A stretch of DNA of 64,000 nucleotides from Flavobacteriaceae bacterium GF1 (GTDB taxonomy: Bacteria > Bacteroidota > Bacteroidia > Flavobacteriales > Flavobacteriaceae). The position numbers and the translations under genes were made by a program. Below, one piece after another: positions 36,229 to 46,654 of this stretch (the first letter of the stretch is position 1; every line of letters begins with the position of its first letter). The notes under the pieces are model-generated. The model searched no databases. It was not told where the DNA came from and saw nothing but the letters and a program-made list of their open reading frames with translations. The stretch spans positions 1-64,000 of the forward strand of contig WNKP01000008.1 of NCBI GenBank assembly GCA_009797885.1, in the 5' to 3' direction.

Positions 36229-39200
36229 AAAGAACACTTCTAGTGATTAGCCTGCTATGCTTTGGCATAAGACCCTATGCACAGGGTTTGCCCGAGGTAA
36301 TCCCCCCGACCCCTGATGTTGCCGCTCTGGGCAAGTTTGGAGAATATCCCGTAGCGAACAATTATGGTACCGTACCGGTATCCATTCCCCTATTTGAACT
36401 TCGGTCGGGTGACATTACCCTGCCCGTTTCCATTTCATACCATACCAGTGGAATCAAGGTGAACGAAGAGGCCTCTTCCATTGGTCTTGGGTGGAGCTTG
36501 AACGCCGGGGGCACTATCTCCAAATCGGTGCGAGGGGCAGATGACAGGAGTAAGAAACGTGACCTTCAAACCAAAAACACAAGCTTTTTGTTCGATGGTT
36601 CGGCCACTTTGAACAATTACTATAATGTGAAGCCGACATTGGCCTATGAAGATGGCAACCACGAGGTCTTCTTTTTGGACTATCGTATTGTGGGCCAAGA
36701 GGTGGACGGCCAATCCGATGTCTATTTTTTCAACTTTATGGACCGTTCGGGAAAATTCGTCTTCAAGGGCGGCGGCACCAATGATGTGTTGATATATCCG
36801 GTACAACAGAACCTCAAATTCGATTTCAAGGAAAATGTAAGGAGCAACCTTTTGCCGGGGACCGGTTACATGGACGGTTTTCATGTGACTGCGGACAACG
36901 GGCTGGAATATTGGTTCTACGATCAGGAAAGTGTACTACATACAAGTCCCACGAACGTGACCCATAAAACGGCAACGGCATGGAACCTTTCACATATCCA
37001 TTCCATGACCTCGGACAGTTATATATTGTTCGACTACGATGATTTTGATTATTCGAAGTGGAACTATAGTTACTACAACGATTATGACCCTACCATTAAT
37101 GCAGGCAGGATTCCGAGTTTTTTCACACAGGCCATTTCCTCCAATTATTTTCATAGGGTCAACTCGACTTCGGTAGATTACCAGACCAAGGCCCTAAAAG
37201 AGATCCGGGCCTATGACCATAATGACGTTGGTGGGGCCAAATTGGTACTGGAGACGGCCGAGGACCGGGAAGACCAAATGGCGAACCGGGGCTTCCGTTA
37301 TAAGTCCATTACCCTTTTCGATAAATATGGGCAACAGATCAAAAAGGCCATTTTCCACCATTCCTATTTCAATGCCAAGAACGGTTATGTCGAGAGTTTT
37401 GCCAACAACCTACAGGGAAAAAAACGGATGCGCCTTGATTCGGTGACCATTATCGGAAAGACCAATGCAGTGAAGCAGGTCTACCGTTTTGAGTATCACA
37501 GTGAAAAACTGCCCCATATCAATTCTCTGGAAAGGGACTATTGGGGCTATTACAATGGCAGGGACGCACAAAAAATACTGCCTTCCGCACCATATACCAG
37601 CTATAACGGCGCAGATTTGAATTCGCACCCGGACCGGATCCTAGCGGGCAGTCTCAAACGCGTACATTATCCCACAGGAGGTTATACGGAATTTGAGTTT
37701 GAGGCCAACGAAGTGCGTGCTAGTAGCACGACCATGCCGATTACCGAGCCAATCACCAAAATCTACTCAGAATCGGGCATCTGCCAAGGAAACCATAATG
37801 CGTACATATACCGCGAAGTTGATGTGACAGGGGTTGTCAATTTATCGGTCGACGTGACCATCAACTTCCCCAATATCCCTGCCAACGCTTTTGGGGGCAC
37901 ACACCCCAAAGACGTGGTTTCCGGAAATTTTGTGACCATTCGCGGAGCAGGTAGTACGGCCATAACCGTAGATGGTACCGCATACTATCTGGACGCTGGT
38001 TTCTATAAGCATGATCCCGTTACCGTTCAAAACCAAACTTTTGTAAACCAGAATACCGGCGGCCAAGATCTGATCTTGGTCAGTTATAGATATATCTGCG
38101 ACAATGGCGGGTTCAATGCCTATGGTCCCCAAATACGGATAAATTATGACAGGCTCTATGGTGGTAGTGGGCAACAGTTCTTTAACGCCCCTGCCGGGGG
38201 ATTGCGCATCAAAAAAATTACCAATAGGACCGAAAACGGTATCGCCCAAATCAAAGAATATGGTTATACCCACGGAAATGGCAACAGTACCGGAACCTTT
38301 GTGCACACAGGTGGCCTGCCCACGCAATCGTACACAAAACAGGAATTTTGGGGAGGTGCCACTCCAGGTGCACAGGGCAGCAAACGCAATATTATAAGGG
38401 TGTTTGACCGCTCACTGTACGATTTGAACATTTCCGGTAGCCCCGTTTGCTACGGGAAGGTCACCGAGACACTTAAGAACGGTAGTGGCCAGGCCTTGGG
38501 GAGAACGGAATATCGGTACGGTACCACAAGGAACAGCAACTCAGCCGCTTTGGGCTTTCCCTTTGCGCCGTTAGAGGACAAAGGCCATAAACGTAGCTTG
38601 AAGTCCAAAAGAGTGTACAATGCCAGTAACGACCTGGTATATAAAGACACTATTGTGGATACCTATACGGGTCTGCAAGAGGCCAAACAATTACTGGTCA
38701 GGGGACTTTTGACCCATAGGCCAAATGGCACCGGCACGGATTTTTTTAATGAGCAAAAAGCAGCATTATGGGAATATGATTGGTCTAAAATTGCAGTTAA
38801 TTACTACAATGGCGGCGGTTTTTCCGATGGCTTTGGTGCCGATCCCAACATTGAAAACCATTACAGCATCATAAATGAGTATATGAGCGGTAGCCAGGTG
38901 ACCACCACACGCTACGATACGGATGGCAATAACCCTATCACAACGGTGACGACCAACACCTATGACAACCCCGCACACTTGCAGGTGACCCGTTCGGAGA
39001 TCAGGGACTCAAGCGGTGATGGGTCAAGGACCAAGATGTATTACCCTGACGATATTGGCACCTCGTTGACCGTAGGGGGCAATCTTGATGCCACGGACGC
39101 TTCCGTAATTGGGCTTTTGCGCGGTGAAAATAGGAAGACCGTGCCCATACAAACTGAAATCTATGAGTTGGAGGGGCTTCTGCCCACCGCAAAGTTGATT

Positions 39201-39737
39201 TCGGTACAGCGCAATCTATACGGTTCCTTTGGCGGCATGCTCCTGCCAAAGAACGTACAGACCGCCAAGGGCAATGACAACGTTGAACCGCGTATTGTCC
39301 ATTACGGTTATGACGCGCAGGGCAATCCACAGGAAGTCTCTAGGGAAGATGGTGCACACCGCTATTACATCTGGGGATACGACGGCCAATATCCCATTGC
39401 CAAGCTCGAAAACTTTACCTCGGCCGATGCCGCCACGGTTCAGACCTTAATCAATGCTGCGGTCACCGCTTCGGATGCCGATAATGACAACTGCGGCAAT
39501 GCTTCCTGTAAAGAGCAACAACTTAGGAATGCCCTGGATGCCATTAGAAATCATTCTGCGTCTTCAAAGGCAATGGTCACCACCTACACTTACGACCCTT
39601 TGGTGGGTATTACGAGTATGACCGACCCAAAGGGGTATACCACTTATTATGAATATGATGATTTTAACCGCCTGAAATCCGTCAAGGACGCCGGCAACAA
39701 CCTGGTGACCGATTATGAGTACCATTACAAAAACTAA
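36225..39737 (+). CDS. secreted RHS/YD-repeat protein (first of a pair)
   Basis: The 1170-residue protein begins with a signal peptide (LLVISLLCFGIRPYAQ). The N-terminal domain (PLFELRSGDITLPVSISYHT, EASSIGLGWSLNAGG) is the conserved Bacteroidetes RHS opening, similar to the SpvB/Tc-toxin start. The C-terminal 250 residues contain YD-type repeats (YGYDAQGNPQEVSREDGAHR, YYEYDDFNRLKSVKDAGN). There is no toxin tip. It is followed after 78 nt by a second RHS protein; the two probably assemble a surface-exposed beta-cocoon. Export beyond the inner membrane is by the Sec signal; no sorting domain is visible. Confidence 0.88.
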   Translation: MKRTLLVISLLCFGIRPYAQGLPEVIPPTPDVAALGKFGEYPVANNYGTVPVSIPLFELRSGDITLPVSISYHTSGIKVNEEASSIGLGWSLNAGGTISKSVRGADDRSKKRDLQTKNTSFLFDGSATLNNYYNVKPTLAYEDGNHEVFFLDYRIVGQEVDGQSDVYFFNFMDRSGKFVFKGGGTNDVLIYPVQQNLKFDFKENVRSNLLPGTGYMDGFHVTADNGLEYWFYDQESVLHTSPTNVTHKTATAWNLSHIHSMTSDSYILFDYDDFDYSKWNYSYYNDYDPTINAGRIPSFFTQAISSNYFHRVNSTSVDYQTKALKEIRAYDHNDVGGAKLVLETAEDREDQMANRGFRYKSITLFDKYGQQIKKAIFHHSYFNAKNGYVESFANNLQGKKRMRLDSVTIIGKTNAVKQVYRFEYHSEKLPHINSLERDYWGYYNGRDAQKILPSAPYTSYNGADLNSHPDRILAGSLKRVHYPTGGYTEFEFEANEVRASSTTMPITEPITKIYSESGICQGNHNAYIYREVDVTGVVNLSVDVTINFPNIPANAFGGTHPKDVVSGNFVTIRGAGSTAITVDGTAYYLDAGFYKHDPVTVQNQTFVNQNTGGQDLILVSYRYICDNGGFNAYGPQIRINYDRLYGGSGQQFFNAPAGGLRIKKITNRTENGIAQIKEYGYTHGNGNSTGTFVHTGGLPTQSYTKQEFWGGATPGAQGSKRNIIRVFDRSLYDLNISGSPVCYGKVTETLKNGSGQALGRTEYRYGTTRNSNSAALGFPFAPLEDKGHKRSLKSKRVYNASNDLVYKDTIVDTYTGLQEAKQLLVRGLLTHRPNGTGTDFFNEQKAALWEYDWSKIAVNYYNGGGFSDGFGADPNIENHYSIINEYMSGSQVTTTRYDTDGNNPITTVTTNTYDNPAHLQVTRSEIRDSSGDGSRTKMYYPDDIGTSLTVGGNLDATDASVIGLLRGENRKTVPIQTEIYELEGLLPTAKLISVQRNLYGSFGGMLLPKNVQTAKGNDNVEPRIVHYGYDAQGNPQEVSREDGAHRYYIWGYDGQYPIAKLENFTSADAATVQTLINAAVTASDADNDNCGNASCKEQQLRNALDAIRNHSASSKAMVTTYTYDPLVGITSMTDPKGYTTYYEYDDFNRLKSVKDAGNNLVTDYEYHYKN

Positions 39738-39815
39738 CGGTTTCGACATTTGGCCATTATATCACTTTTAAAAGACCCCTTATCCCTTCCCCGCAACCTA
39801 AAACCTATTGAACCT

Positions 39816-42800
39816 ATGAAAAGACCGTTTCAACCACAATCACGGGCCATGGCAAGGATAGGGCCGTTGGCCCTATTCCTTATTTCCATGAACCTTCCCC
39901 AACAGCTGAGGGGGCAAACCATTGAGGGCTCCACCACGGTGATCCAGGGGGTCACCTATCAGTACCATCTGAACTATACGGCGGGAACCATAAACAACAC
40001 TTCCTGGATCACCCCTTCCGGCAGCACCATATTGAGTTCGGGCAATCAGAGCATCCGATTGCGCTTTAACAGTGTGGGGACGGTCTTTTTAAGGGCCAAT
40101 TTCAGCAGTGGGGGATCCTATCAGTACACCGGGCTCCGAATCACGGTGACCCCCGCCCTTGATCCAGGTCGCATCAGTGGGGCGAAGACCATATGTTACA
40201 ATAACAATGCCGGCACCCTGGGCAGTACGGCCCCGGCCAAGAACGGTACGGGAACCTATAGCTACCAATGGCAGTATTCCAGCAACGGCAGCAGTGGCTG
40301 GCTCAACATCACTGGGGCCACGGGCACCACTTATACCCCCCCGGGCGGTGCGACCGCCACACGATGGTACCGTAGGCGGGTGGCCTCGGGCCTTGAGACA
40401 AAATACACGTCCCCGGTAAGGGTCCTGGTGAAGCCTCCTTTGACGGCAGGCGGTATCACCGGTTCCCAGACCGTATGTTACGGGGGGGATCCATCCACAT
40501 TGGGCAACAGTCTATCACCCTCGAACGGACTTGGGGGGTACACCTACCAATGGCAAATATCGTCGAACAACAGCACCTGGAGCAATATCAGTGGTGCCAC
40601 GGTAAGCACCTACAACCCCCCCAGTGGTCAAGTGTCCACGCGGTGGTTCCGCAGGCGGGTGATCTCCTGCGGACAGACCAAGTACACCGGGTCGGTAAAG
40701 GTGACCGTCCTGCCGCCCCTAACGGCGGGCAACATCAACGGCACGCAAACGGTCTGTTACGGTGGTGATCCAATTACCCTGGGCTACTATGCCTCACCCT
40801 CGAACGGGTTGGGTGGGTATGCCTACCAATGGCAGATCTCATCGAACAACAGCTCCTGGGGCAACATCAGTGGTGCCACGGAAAGCAGCTATAACCCCCC
40901 TGGTAACCAAACGGCAACGCGGTGGTACCGCAGGCGGGTGGTATCCTGCGGGCAGACCAAGTACAGCACGGGCGTTAAGGTGACCGTCCTGCCGCCCCTA
41001 ACGGCAGGCAGTATCAATGGGACGGACACGGTCTGTTACGGGGGCGATCCGTCCACCCTGGGCAACCAAATATCACCAGCGAACGGATTGGGCGGATACA
41101 GTTACCAATGGCAGATCTCATCGGACAACGGTTCCTGGGGCAATATCAGCGGTGAGACGGAAAGCGCCTACAACCCCCCGGGCAACCAAACGGCAACGCG
41201 GTGGTACCGCAGGCGGGTAGTATCCTGCGGACAGACAAAATACACGCCGAGCATCAAGATCACCGTTCTACCGGTTTTATCGGCAGGCAGTATCAACGGT
41301 ATCCAGACCGTTTGTTATGGTGGGGACCCCTTCACCTTGGGCAACGCAGCTTCGCCCTCAAACGGACTGGGCGGGTACACTTACCAATGGCAAATCTCAT
41401 CGAACAACAGTTCCTGGGGCAACATCAACGGGGCCACGGAAAGCAGCTACGACCCACCCGCCAACCAAACGGCGACACGATGGTACCGCAGACGGGTAAT
41501 CTCCTGCGCGCAGACCAAGTACACCGAGGCGGTAAAAATAGCGGTGAGACCGGCGGTATCGACCCCGACCCTGGCCTCCACGGTCAACAATTGTGGGAGC
41601 ACGGTACTTACCATGGGCACGGTACCCTCCGATGAGACCTGGCACTGGCAGGACTCCCCTGGCGGCACCAGCACGTCCAATTCCACAAGCACGGTGACCA
41701 GGACCGGCGGGACGGTACATTACCTCAGGGCAAGGAACAACGTTACGGGCTGCTGGGGCACTGCACTGACGATCAGCTATACCATCAACAAAGGTCCGGT
41801 CTGGTATGCCGATACCGATGGGGACGGCTTTGGCGACCCGACCAACAGCATCCGGGCCTGTTCCCGGCCCACGGGCTATGTGGAGAACGGGGATGACATG
41901 AATGTTTCCGTGGCCGGTGCCCATTTTGGGACAACGGGTCCCGCCCCGGGTTCCGGCGCCTATGCCCCCGTAATCAAGAGCAATGAAAACTATGTCCATA
42001 CCCGGACCTACCGAACCGCTTTAAAGGAAGGTGATCCCATAGGCCTGAACAGTGACGTGATCGAAGGGATCACCTACTTTGATGGACTGGGCCGTGGCAA
42101 GCAGCAGGTGGCCATCAAGGGGTCCGGGAGGGAGGCCCAAAAGCTTATCTATGCCTCAAATGTGCCCGGATGGTCCATGGACTGGACCCCGGGAAGTGGC
42201 GGTACCGCCTTCTTCAACCAGAACGGCAGTACCGTGGAGAACCAAAGGATCAACGGCTCCAATCCCCATGGGGCGATATCCTTGCTATGGGAATGCGGCA
42301 ATGAGGCCGACAACCATGCGGACGGGGGCTGGAACACCGATTACTTTGCCGTGGACAAAAACGCGGCCTACCGCTATACGGTCTGGGTAAAACGCACCCA
42401 TTCCCAGAATGGAAGTACCTACCATGGCACCCAGAACGTGAACAACCTTAATGGCTCTGCCAACGGCAATCCCTATTTCTGGTCCGGGGACCTGCCGCAA
42501 TTGGATACCTGGTACCTTTTGGTGGGCATCGTACACCCGGTGGGCCATTCCGGTGGCGACAGTGGGGTAAGTGGGGTCTACGACCTACAGGGCAACAAGG
42601 TAATCGACGGTACCGAATATACCTGGAGCTCTACGACCACCACCTCCAGGTTTCGGAGCTACCTCTACTATGCCACCGATGTGGGGGTACGCCAATACTT
42701 CCACCAACCCGTGCTCCAGAAACTGGACGGTTCCGAGGATGCGCTGGAGGATATCATTTCCGGTACCCTTGGCAATGGGGAGATGAAGGATCTGGTCACC

Positions 42801-45800
42801 CATATCGGCTATGACACCTATGGGCGACAGGCCAGGGAGTGGCTCCCCCATAGCGCGGCCTCGGGCAGTTTTGGCAGTTTCCGGGGCACGGCGGAAACGG
42901 ATACCGATAGCTATTATATCGATAAGTACAGTGGGGAGATCAACAGTGTAACCCCCAATCCCTTTTCGGAAAGGGCCTTTGAGCCCTCGCCCCTGAACCG
43001 GGTATTGAAACAGGCCGCCCCCGGGTACGATTGGCGCATGGGCGGGGGACATGAAGTGGAATTTGGATACCATATCAATACTGCCTCGGAAGTGCCTTAT
43101 TTTTATGTGCACTTCGTTGGAGGCAATACGGAACGGCCCGAGCTTCGTAAGGGCAGTGGTACGGAGGAACACTATACTACGGGGGAACTGTACAAGACCA
43201 TAACCAAAGATGAAAATCACGTTTCGGGTTCCAATCATACCACCGAGGAGTTTACCGATAAACAGGGCCGTGTGGTGCTCAAGCGTACCTACGCCCTGGT
43301 CGGGAGTACAGAAATGGCCCACGACACCTACTATGTGTACGACGATTTTGGAAACCTGACCTATATCCTCCCGCCCAAGGTGGTGACCGGTGATGGGGTG
43401 AGTGCCACGGAGCTGAGCGAACTCTGCTACCAGTACAAATATGATTACCGCAACCGCCTGGTGGAAAAGAAACTGCCAGGCAAGGGTACGGCAAGTACCT
43501 GGGAAGAGATTGTGTACAACAAATTGGACCAACCGATCATGACCCGCGATCCCAACCTAAGGGTACAGGGAAAATGGCGCTTTACCAAATACGATGCTTT
43601 TGGAAGGGTGGCCTATACCGGAATGGTGAGTAGTACCAGTAATCGGGTCAGCCTGCAAACCGGGGCAAACAGTGCCACTGCCCAGTACGAATCCCGCCAG
43701 ACAAGTTCCCCGACCCTAGCGGACGAAACTGTACTGTATTCCAACAGCGCCTATCCCAAAACACTTGCCATGGAGATCCATACGGTAAACTATTACGACA
43801 GTTATGTGGACGCCAATGGCTTGAGCGTTCCCACCACGGTACAGGGCCAGACCACGGCCACCAATACCAAGGGCCTCGCTACGGTAAGCAAGGTACGGGT
43901 CCTGGACCCCTCGGCAATCGCAGGGCAGGCCGACTGGATCACGACCCTTACCGGTTACGATGTCAAGGGCAGGCCCATCTATACGGCCAGCAAGAATACC
44001 TATCTGGGGACCACCGATGTGGTGGAGACCCAGCTGGACTTTGGGGGCAAGGTGATACAAACCAAGGCCTCCCATACCAAAGGGACCAATGCGGCCCTGG
44101 TCACCACGGATAATTTTAGCTATGACCATATGGGCCGGTTGGTAAAGCAGGAGCAGACCATAGGCTCGCATACCGAGACCATCATGGAGAACCACTACGA
44201 CGACCTGGGCCAGTTGGCCAGGAAAAAGGTGGGCGGTGGTTCGACAGGCTCACCAACCGCGCTACAGGACGTGGAGTATACGTACAATGTACGTGGGTGG
44301 CTTACCAAGATCAACGATCCGGCCAATTTGGGTACCGACCTGTTCGGGTTTAAGATCAACTACAATACGGTGGCCCATAATGGGACCAAACTGTACAATG
44401 GCAATATTTCGGAAACGGAGTGGCGTACTGCCAATACCGACAATACCTTAAAATGGTACCGCTATGGGTACGATGCGCTGAACCGGCTTACCTCTGCCGT
44501 TGTTCAAACGGGCCATTATAATATGACGGCCCTGTATGATAAGAACGGTAACATTACCGAACTGAACAGAAATGGGCATACCAATGCCACAGCCACCACT
44601 TTCGGCCCAATGGACAGATTGGGTTATAGTTATGATGCCGGTAACAAGCTCACCAAGGTTTTGGACATTGGACGTAAAACCTATGGCTTTACCGACAGCA
44701 GTGCGGACAACCAGGACTATTGGTACGATGCCAACGGCAATATGACATCCGATGCTAACAAGGGCATTACAGAAATCACTTATAACCACCTGAATTTGCC
44801 TACCAAGATTACCGTTACCGGCGCGAATGCTGGCACTGTTGATTACGTGTACGATGCGGAGGGTGTAAAATTGAAAAAAGTTTTCAACGGCGGAACTGAA
44901 ACGTTGTATGCTGGCAACTATGTTTATGAGGGTGGCCAGCTCCAATTCTTCAACCATGATGAAGGATACGTTACACCAAAGAATGCAAATGATTATTCAC
45001 AAGGGTTCGATTACGTCTATAATTACGTTGATCACTTGGGCAACGTACGGTTATCATATACGGACAACAACGGAACCCTCGAGATCATTGAGGAGAACAA
45101 TTTTTATCCCTTCGGGCTGAAACATAAGGGTTATAATAGTAACGTAAGTTCGTTGGGCAACTCCGTGGCGAAGAAGTTCAAGTACAACGGTCAAGAATTG
45201 GAAGAGGCTTTTGGGCTTGACCTATACGAAATGGACCTAAGACAATACGACCCAGCCATTGCAAGGTTTACTTCTATTGACCCTGTGACTCACAATTCGA
45301 TGAGTACTTATACCGCTTTTGACAACAATCCCGTTTTCTGGGCAGATCCTAGTGGAGCTGATGCTGTCTATAATTGGGATGATGGAAAGTACTATGACAA
45401 TGGAAAGGAAGTTTCGTTTGAACAGGCCTTGGCAAGCCATGGGCTGAATTCTGATGGAAGTCCTCAGGATATAATAAAAATTGACACCAAGAACAAACGT
45501 GTTGACGTTATAAAAACGGATGATGATTTTGATACTGTAAGTGTCGACGGGGGTGAATCTTTTAGAGCGGAAAAAGGAGTTACTGAAGACTTTTATGCTA
45601 ATCGTGGCTTCTCGATTTGGAGACCTGAAGGTGCGGGCCATATGTTTACCGACCTTGGGATAGCTACAATTGGAGGAGAGTTATTGTTAAGAGCAGCTTT
45701 TTCAGGAATGGCAGCATTATGGGCCAATACTGGCTCAAAACTGATTGTCAATGCAAAGTGGTCCCAAACCACTTGGAGTACCATGTTTGGAAAAACTGGA

Positions 45801-46100
45801 ACTTTCGCAGGAAAATCGGTTGATGAAGTGGCCGCGGCATTAAGGTCTGGAAAGATGAAACCAGGAGATATCCCTATTGATATCGTTGTCAGGGATGGTC
45901 AAGCCTTGATTGTAAATACACGTTCATCTGTTGCTTTAACAAAAGCAGGTGTATCTAGAAGTCGCTGGAAAGTTGTAAATAGAACAGGAGAAGAATTCTT
46001 TGAAAATCAAATGACAAATCGATTAAAAGGAAATAAACTCACTAATTCAGGAACCAGTAGTATACGAAATACTAAGACGGATGAAGCTATCGGATATTGA
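39816..46100 (+). CDS. giant secreted RHS polymorphic toxin with Ig-like repeats
   Basis: Start chosen at MKRPFQPQS (39816), which gives a signal peptide (LALFLISMNLPQQLRGQ); upstream codons are noise. The 2094-residue protein has, in order, an Ig-like domain, five tandem 93-residue Ig-like repeats (QTVCYGGDP ... TRWYRRRV), a DUF6443 region (YRTALKEGDPIGLNSDVIEG), a lectin-like insertion (about residues 800-970), YD repeats (YVYDDFGNLTY, YGYDALNRLTS) and the RHS core (DHLGNVRLSYTD ... LDLYEMDLRQYDPAIARFTS). The last 230 residues are variable: a hydrophobic stretch (GGELLLRAAFSGMAALW) then DEVAAALRSGKMKPGDIPID and NTRSSVALTKAGVSRSRWK, a toxin-like domain seen at the tips of other polymorphic toxins, perhaps ParB-related. 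The stop codon overlaps kptA by 1 nt. Confidence 0.88.
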   Translation: MKRPFQPQSRAMARIGPLALFLISMNLPQQLRGQTIEGSTTVIQGVTYQYHLNYTAGTINNTSWITPSGSTILSSGNQSIRLRFNSVGTVFLRANFSSGGSYQYTGLRITVTPALDPGRISGAKTICYNNNAGTLGSTAPAKNGTGTYSYQWQYSSNGSSGWLNITGATGTTYTPPGGATATRWYRRRVASGLETKYTSPVRVLVKPPLTAGGITGSQTVCYGGDPSTLGNSLSPSNGLGGYTYQWQISSNNSTWSNISGATVSTYNPPSGQVSTRWFRRRVISCGQTKYTGSVKVTVLPPLTAGNINGTQTVCYGGDPITLGYYASPSNGLGGYAYQWQISSNNSSWGNISGATESSYNPPGNQTATRWYRRRVVSCGQTKYSTGVKVTVLPPLTAGSINGTDTVCYGGDPSTLGNQISPANGLGGYSYQWQISSDNGSWGNISGETESAYNPPGNQTATRWYRRRVVSCGQTKYTPSIKITVLPVLSAGSINGIQTVCYGGDPFTLGNAASPSNGLGGYTYQWQISSNNSSWGNINGATESSYDPPANQTATRWYRRRVISCAQTKYTEAVKIAVRPAVSTPTLASTVNNCGSTVLTMGTVPSDETWHWQDSPGGTSTSNSTSTVTRTGGTVHYLRARNNVTGCWGTALTISYTINKGPVWYADTDGDGFGDPTNSIRACSRPTGYVENGDDMNVSVAGAHFGTTGPAPGSGAYAPVIKSNENYVHTRTYRTALKEGDPIGLNSDVIEGITYFDGLGRGKQQVAIKGSGREAQKLIYASNVPGWSMDWTPGSGGTAFFNQNGSTVENQRINGSNPHGAISLLWECGNEADNHADGGWNTDYFAVDKNAAYRYTVWVKRTHSQNGSTYHGTQNVNNLNGSANGNPYFWSGDLPQLDTWYLLVGIVHPVGHSGGDSGVSGVYDLQGNKVIDGTEYTWSSTTTTSRFRSYLYYATDVGVRQYFHQPVLQKLDGSEDALEDIISGTLGNGEMKDLVTHIGYDTYGRQAREWLPHSAASGSFGSFRGTAETDTDSYYIDKYSGEINSVTPNPFSERAFEPSPLNRVLKQAAPGYDWRMGGGHEVEFGYHINTASEVPYFYVHFVGGNTERPELRKGSGTEEHYTTGELYKTITKDENHVSGSNHTTEEFTDKQGRVVLKRTYALVGSTEMAHDTYYVYDDFGNLTYILPPKVVTGDGVSATELSELCYQYKYDYRNRLVEKKLPGKGTASTWEEIVYNKLDQPIMTRDPNLRVQGKWRFTKYDAFGRVAYTGMVSSTSNRVSLQTGANSATAQYESRQTSSPTLADETVLYSNSAYPKTLAMEIHTVNYYDSYVDANGLSVPTTVQGQTTATNTKGLATVSKVRVLDPSAIAGQADWITTLTGYDVKGRPIYTASKNTYLGTTDVVETQLDFGGKVIQTKASHTKGTNAALVTTDNFSYDHMGRLVKQEQTIGSHTETIMENHYDDLGQLARKKVGGGSTGSPTALQDVEYTYNVRGWLTKINDPANLGTDLFGFKINYNTVAHNGTKLYNGNISETEWRTANTDNTLKWYRYGYDALNRLTSAVVQTGHYNMTALYDKNGNITELNRNGHTNATATTFGPMDRLGYSYDAGNKLTKVLDIGRKTYGFTDSSADNQDYWYDANGNMTSDANKGITEITYNHLNLPTKITVTGANAGTVDYVYDAEGVKLKKVFNGGTETLYAGNYVYEGGQLQFFNHDEGYVTPKNANDYSQGFDYVYNYVDHLGNVRLSYTDNNGTLEIIEENNFYPFGLKHKGYNSNVSSLGNSVAKKFKYNGQELEEAFGLDLYEMDLRQYDPAIARFTSIDPVTHNSMSTYTAFDNNPVFWADPSGADAVYNWDDGKYYDNGKEVSFEQALASHGLNSDGSPQDIIKIDTKNKRVDVIKTDDDFDTVSVDGGESFRAEKGVTEDFYANRGFSIWRPEGAGHMFTDLGIATIGGELLLRAAFSGMAALWANTGSKLIVNAKWSQTTWSTMFGKTGTFAGKSVDEVAAALRSGKMKPGDIPIDIVVRDGQALIVNTRSSVALTKAGVSRSRWKVVNRTGEEFFENQMTNRLKGNKLTNSGTSSIRNTKTDEAIGY
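40150..41560 (+). repeat. five tandem 279-nt repeats encoding Ig-like domains
   Basis: The codons for the CY motif start at 40194, 40476, 40755, 41034 and 41313: spacings of 282, 279, 279 and 279 nt. Each unit encodes 93 residues from TVCY to the next strand VTVLPPL. Units 2-5 are close to identical in places, so unequal recombination can change the copy number. Confidence 0.9.
44355..44698 (+). repeat. 344-nt duplicated segment, main RHS copy
   Basis: This stretch of the YD repeats recurs at 47344-47687 with about ten substitutions and no gaps. It marks the point where the orphan tip module was joined or copied. Confidence 0.85.
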
Positions 46101-46654
46101 TGTCACAACTAAAATTCAGTGAATTAAGTAGAGTAATATCTCATGCATTAAGACACCAACCATCTTTTTATCATATAGAATTAGATGAAGATGGTTGGGT
46201 CAATATAGAATCGTTGATTATTGGAATTAAGAAAGTTACTGGTAAATATGATTCTCTTTCAAAGGAAATTCTTAAGCAAATAGTAGAGTCCTCATTGAAG
46301 AAAAGACATGAAATATTGGGAAACAAGATAAGGGCTTCATATGGACACTCATTGAAAGATAAAATAGCCAAGGAATCTACCAAACCTCCAACATACTTAT
46401 ACCACGGGACAAAGAAGGAAGCCCTTAAAAGTATTTTTGAAAAAGGCTTATTGCCAATGCAAAGGCAGTATGTTCATCTTTCAGAAAAAATAGAGGAGGC
46501 CAAAAAAATTGGTCTCAGGAAGACGAAAGAGCCGATAATTTTAAAAGTGAAATCACAACAAGCGTTCCAGAACAAGACCGGGTTTTATAAGGAAGCAAAC
46601 GGGCTATGGTTATCGGACAGGATTGAACCAATATATTTAGAAGAGAATTATTGA
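46100..46654 (+). CDS. kptA: RNA 2'-phosphotransferase (Tpt1/KptA), in the immunity-gene position
   Basis: The 184-residue enzyme transfers an internal RNA 2'-phosphate to NAD, giving ADP-ribose 1'',2''-cyclic phosphate. Family motifs are complete: LSRVISHALRHQP, DEDGWVNIESL, IRASYGHS, YLYHGT, RQYVHLS and GLWLSD. The ATG at 46100 overlaps the last base of the RHS stop (TGATG), so the two are translationally coupled. A TTG codon at 46097 is a less likely start. Standing directly after a polymorphic toxin, it takes the place of an immunity gene; it may reverse damage by the toxin, or be an orphan gene captured there. Confidence 0.9.
   Translation: MSQLKFSELSRVISHALRHQPSFYHIELDEDGWVNIESLIIGIKKVTGKYDSLSKEILKQIVESSLKKRHEILGNKIRASYGHSLKDKIAKESTKPPTYLYHGTKKEALKSIFEKGLLPMQRQYVHLSEKIEEAKKIGLRKTKEPIILKVKSQQAFQNKTGFYKEANGLWLSDRIEPIYLEENY

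Noticed and set aside
40150-41560. Regular repeats suspected to be a CRISPR array
   Set aside because: Units are 279 nt, coding, and fully inside one reading frame.
40159-41635. Plus-strand alternative frames (86-144 codons) in the Ig-repeat region
   Set aside because: They lie in another phase of the repeat DNA and repeat in step with it; the main frame carries the conserved motifs.
42585-43532. Long minus-strand open frame (315 codons) opposite the RHS gene
   Set aside because: It is the antisense shadow of a GC-rich, codon-biased gene; the composition (many Gly/Ile/His) and the lack of any family match argue against it.
46097-46099. TTG as start of kptA
   Set aside because: The ATG directly after it is the better start and overlaps the toxin stop.
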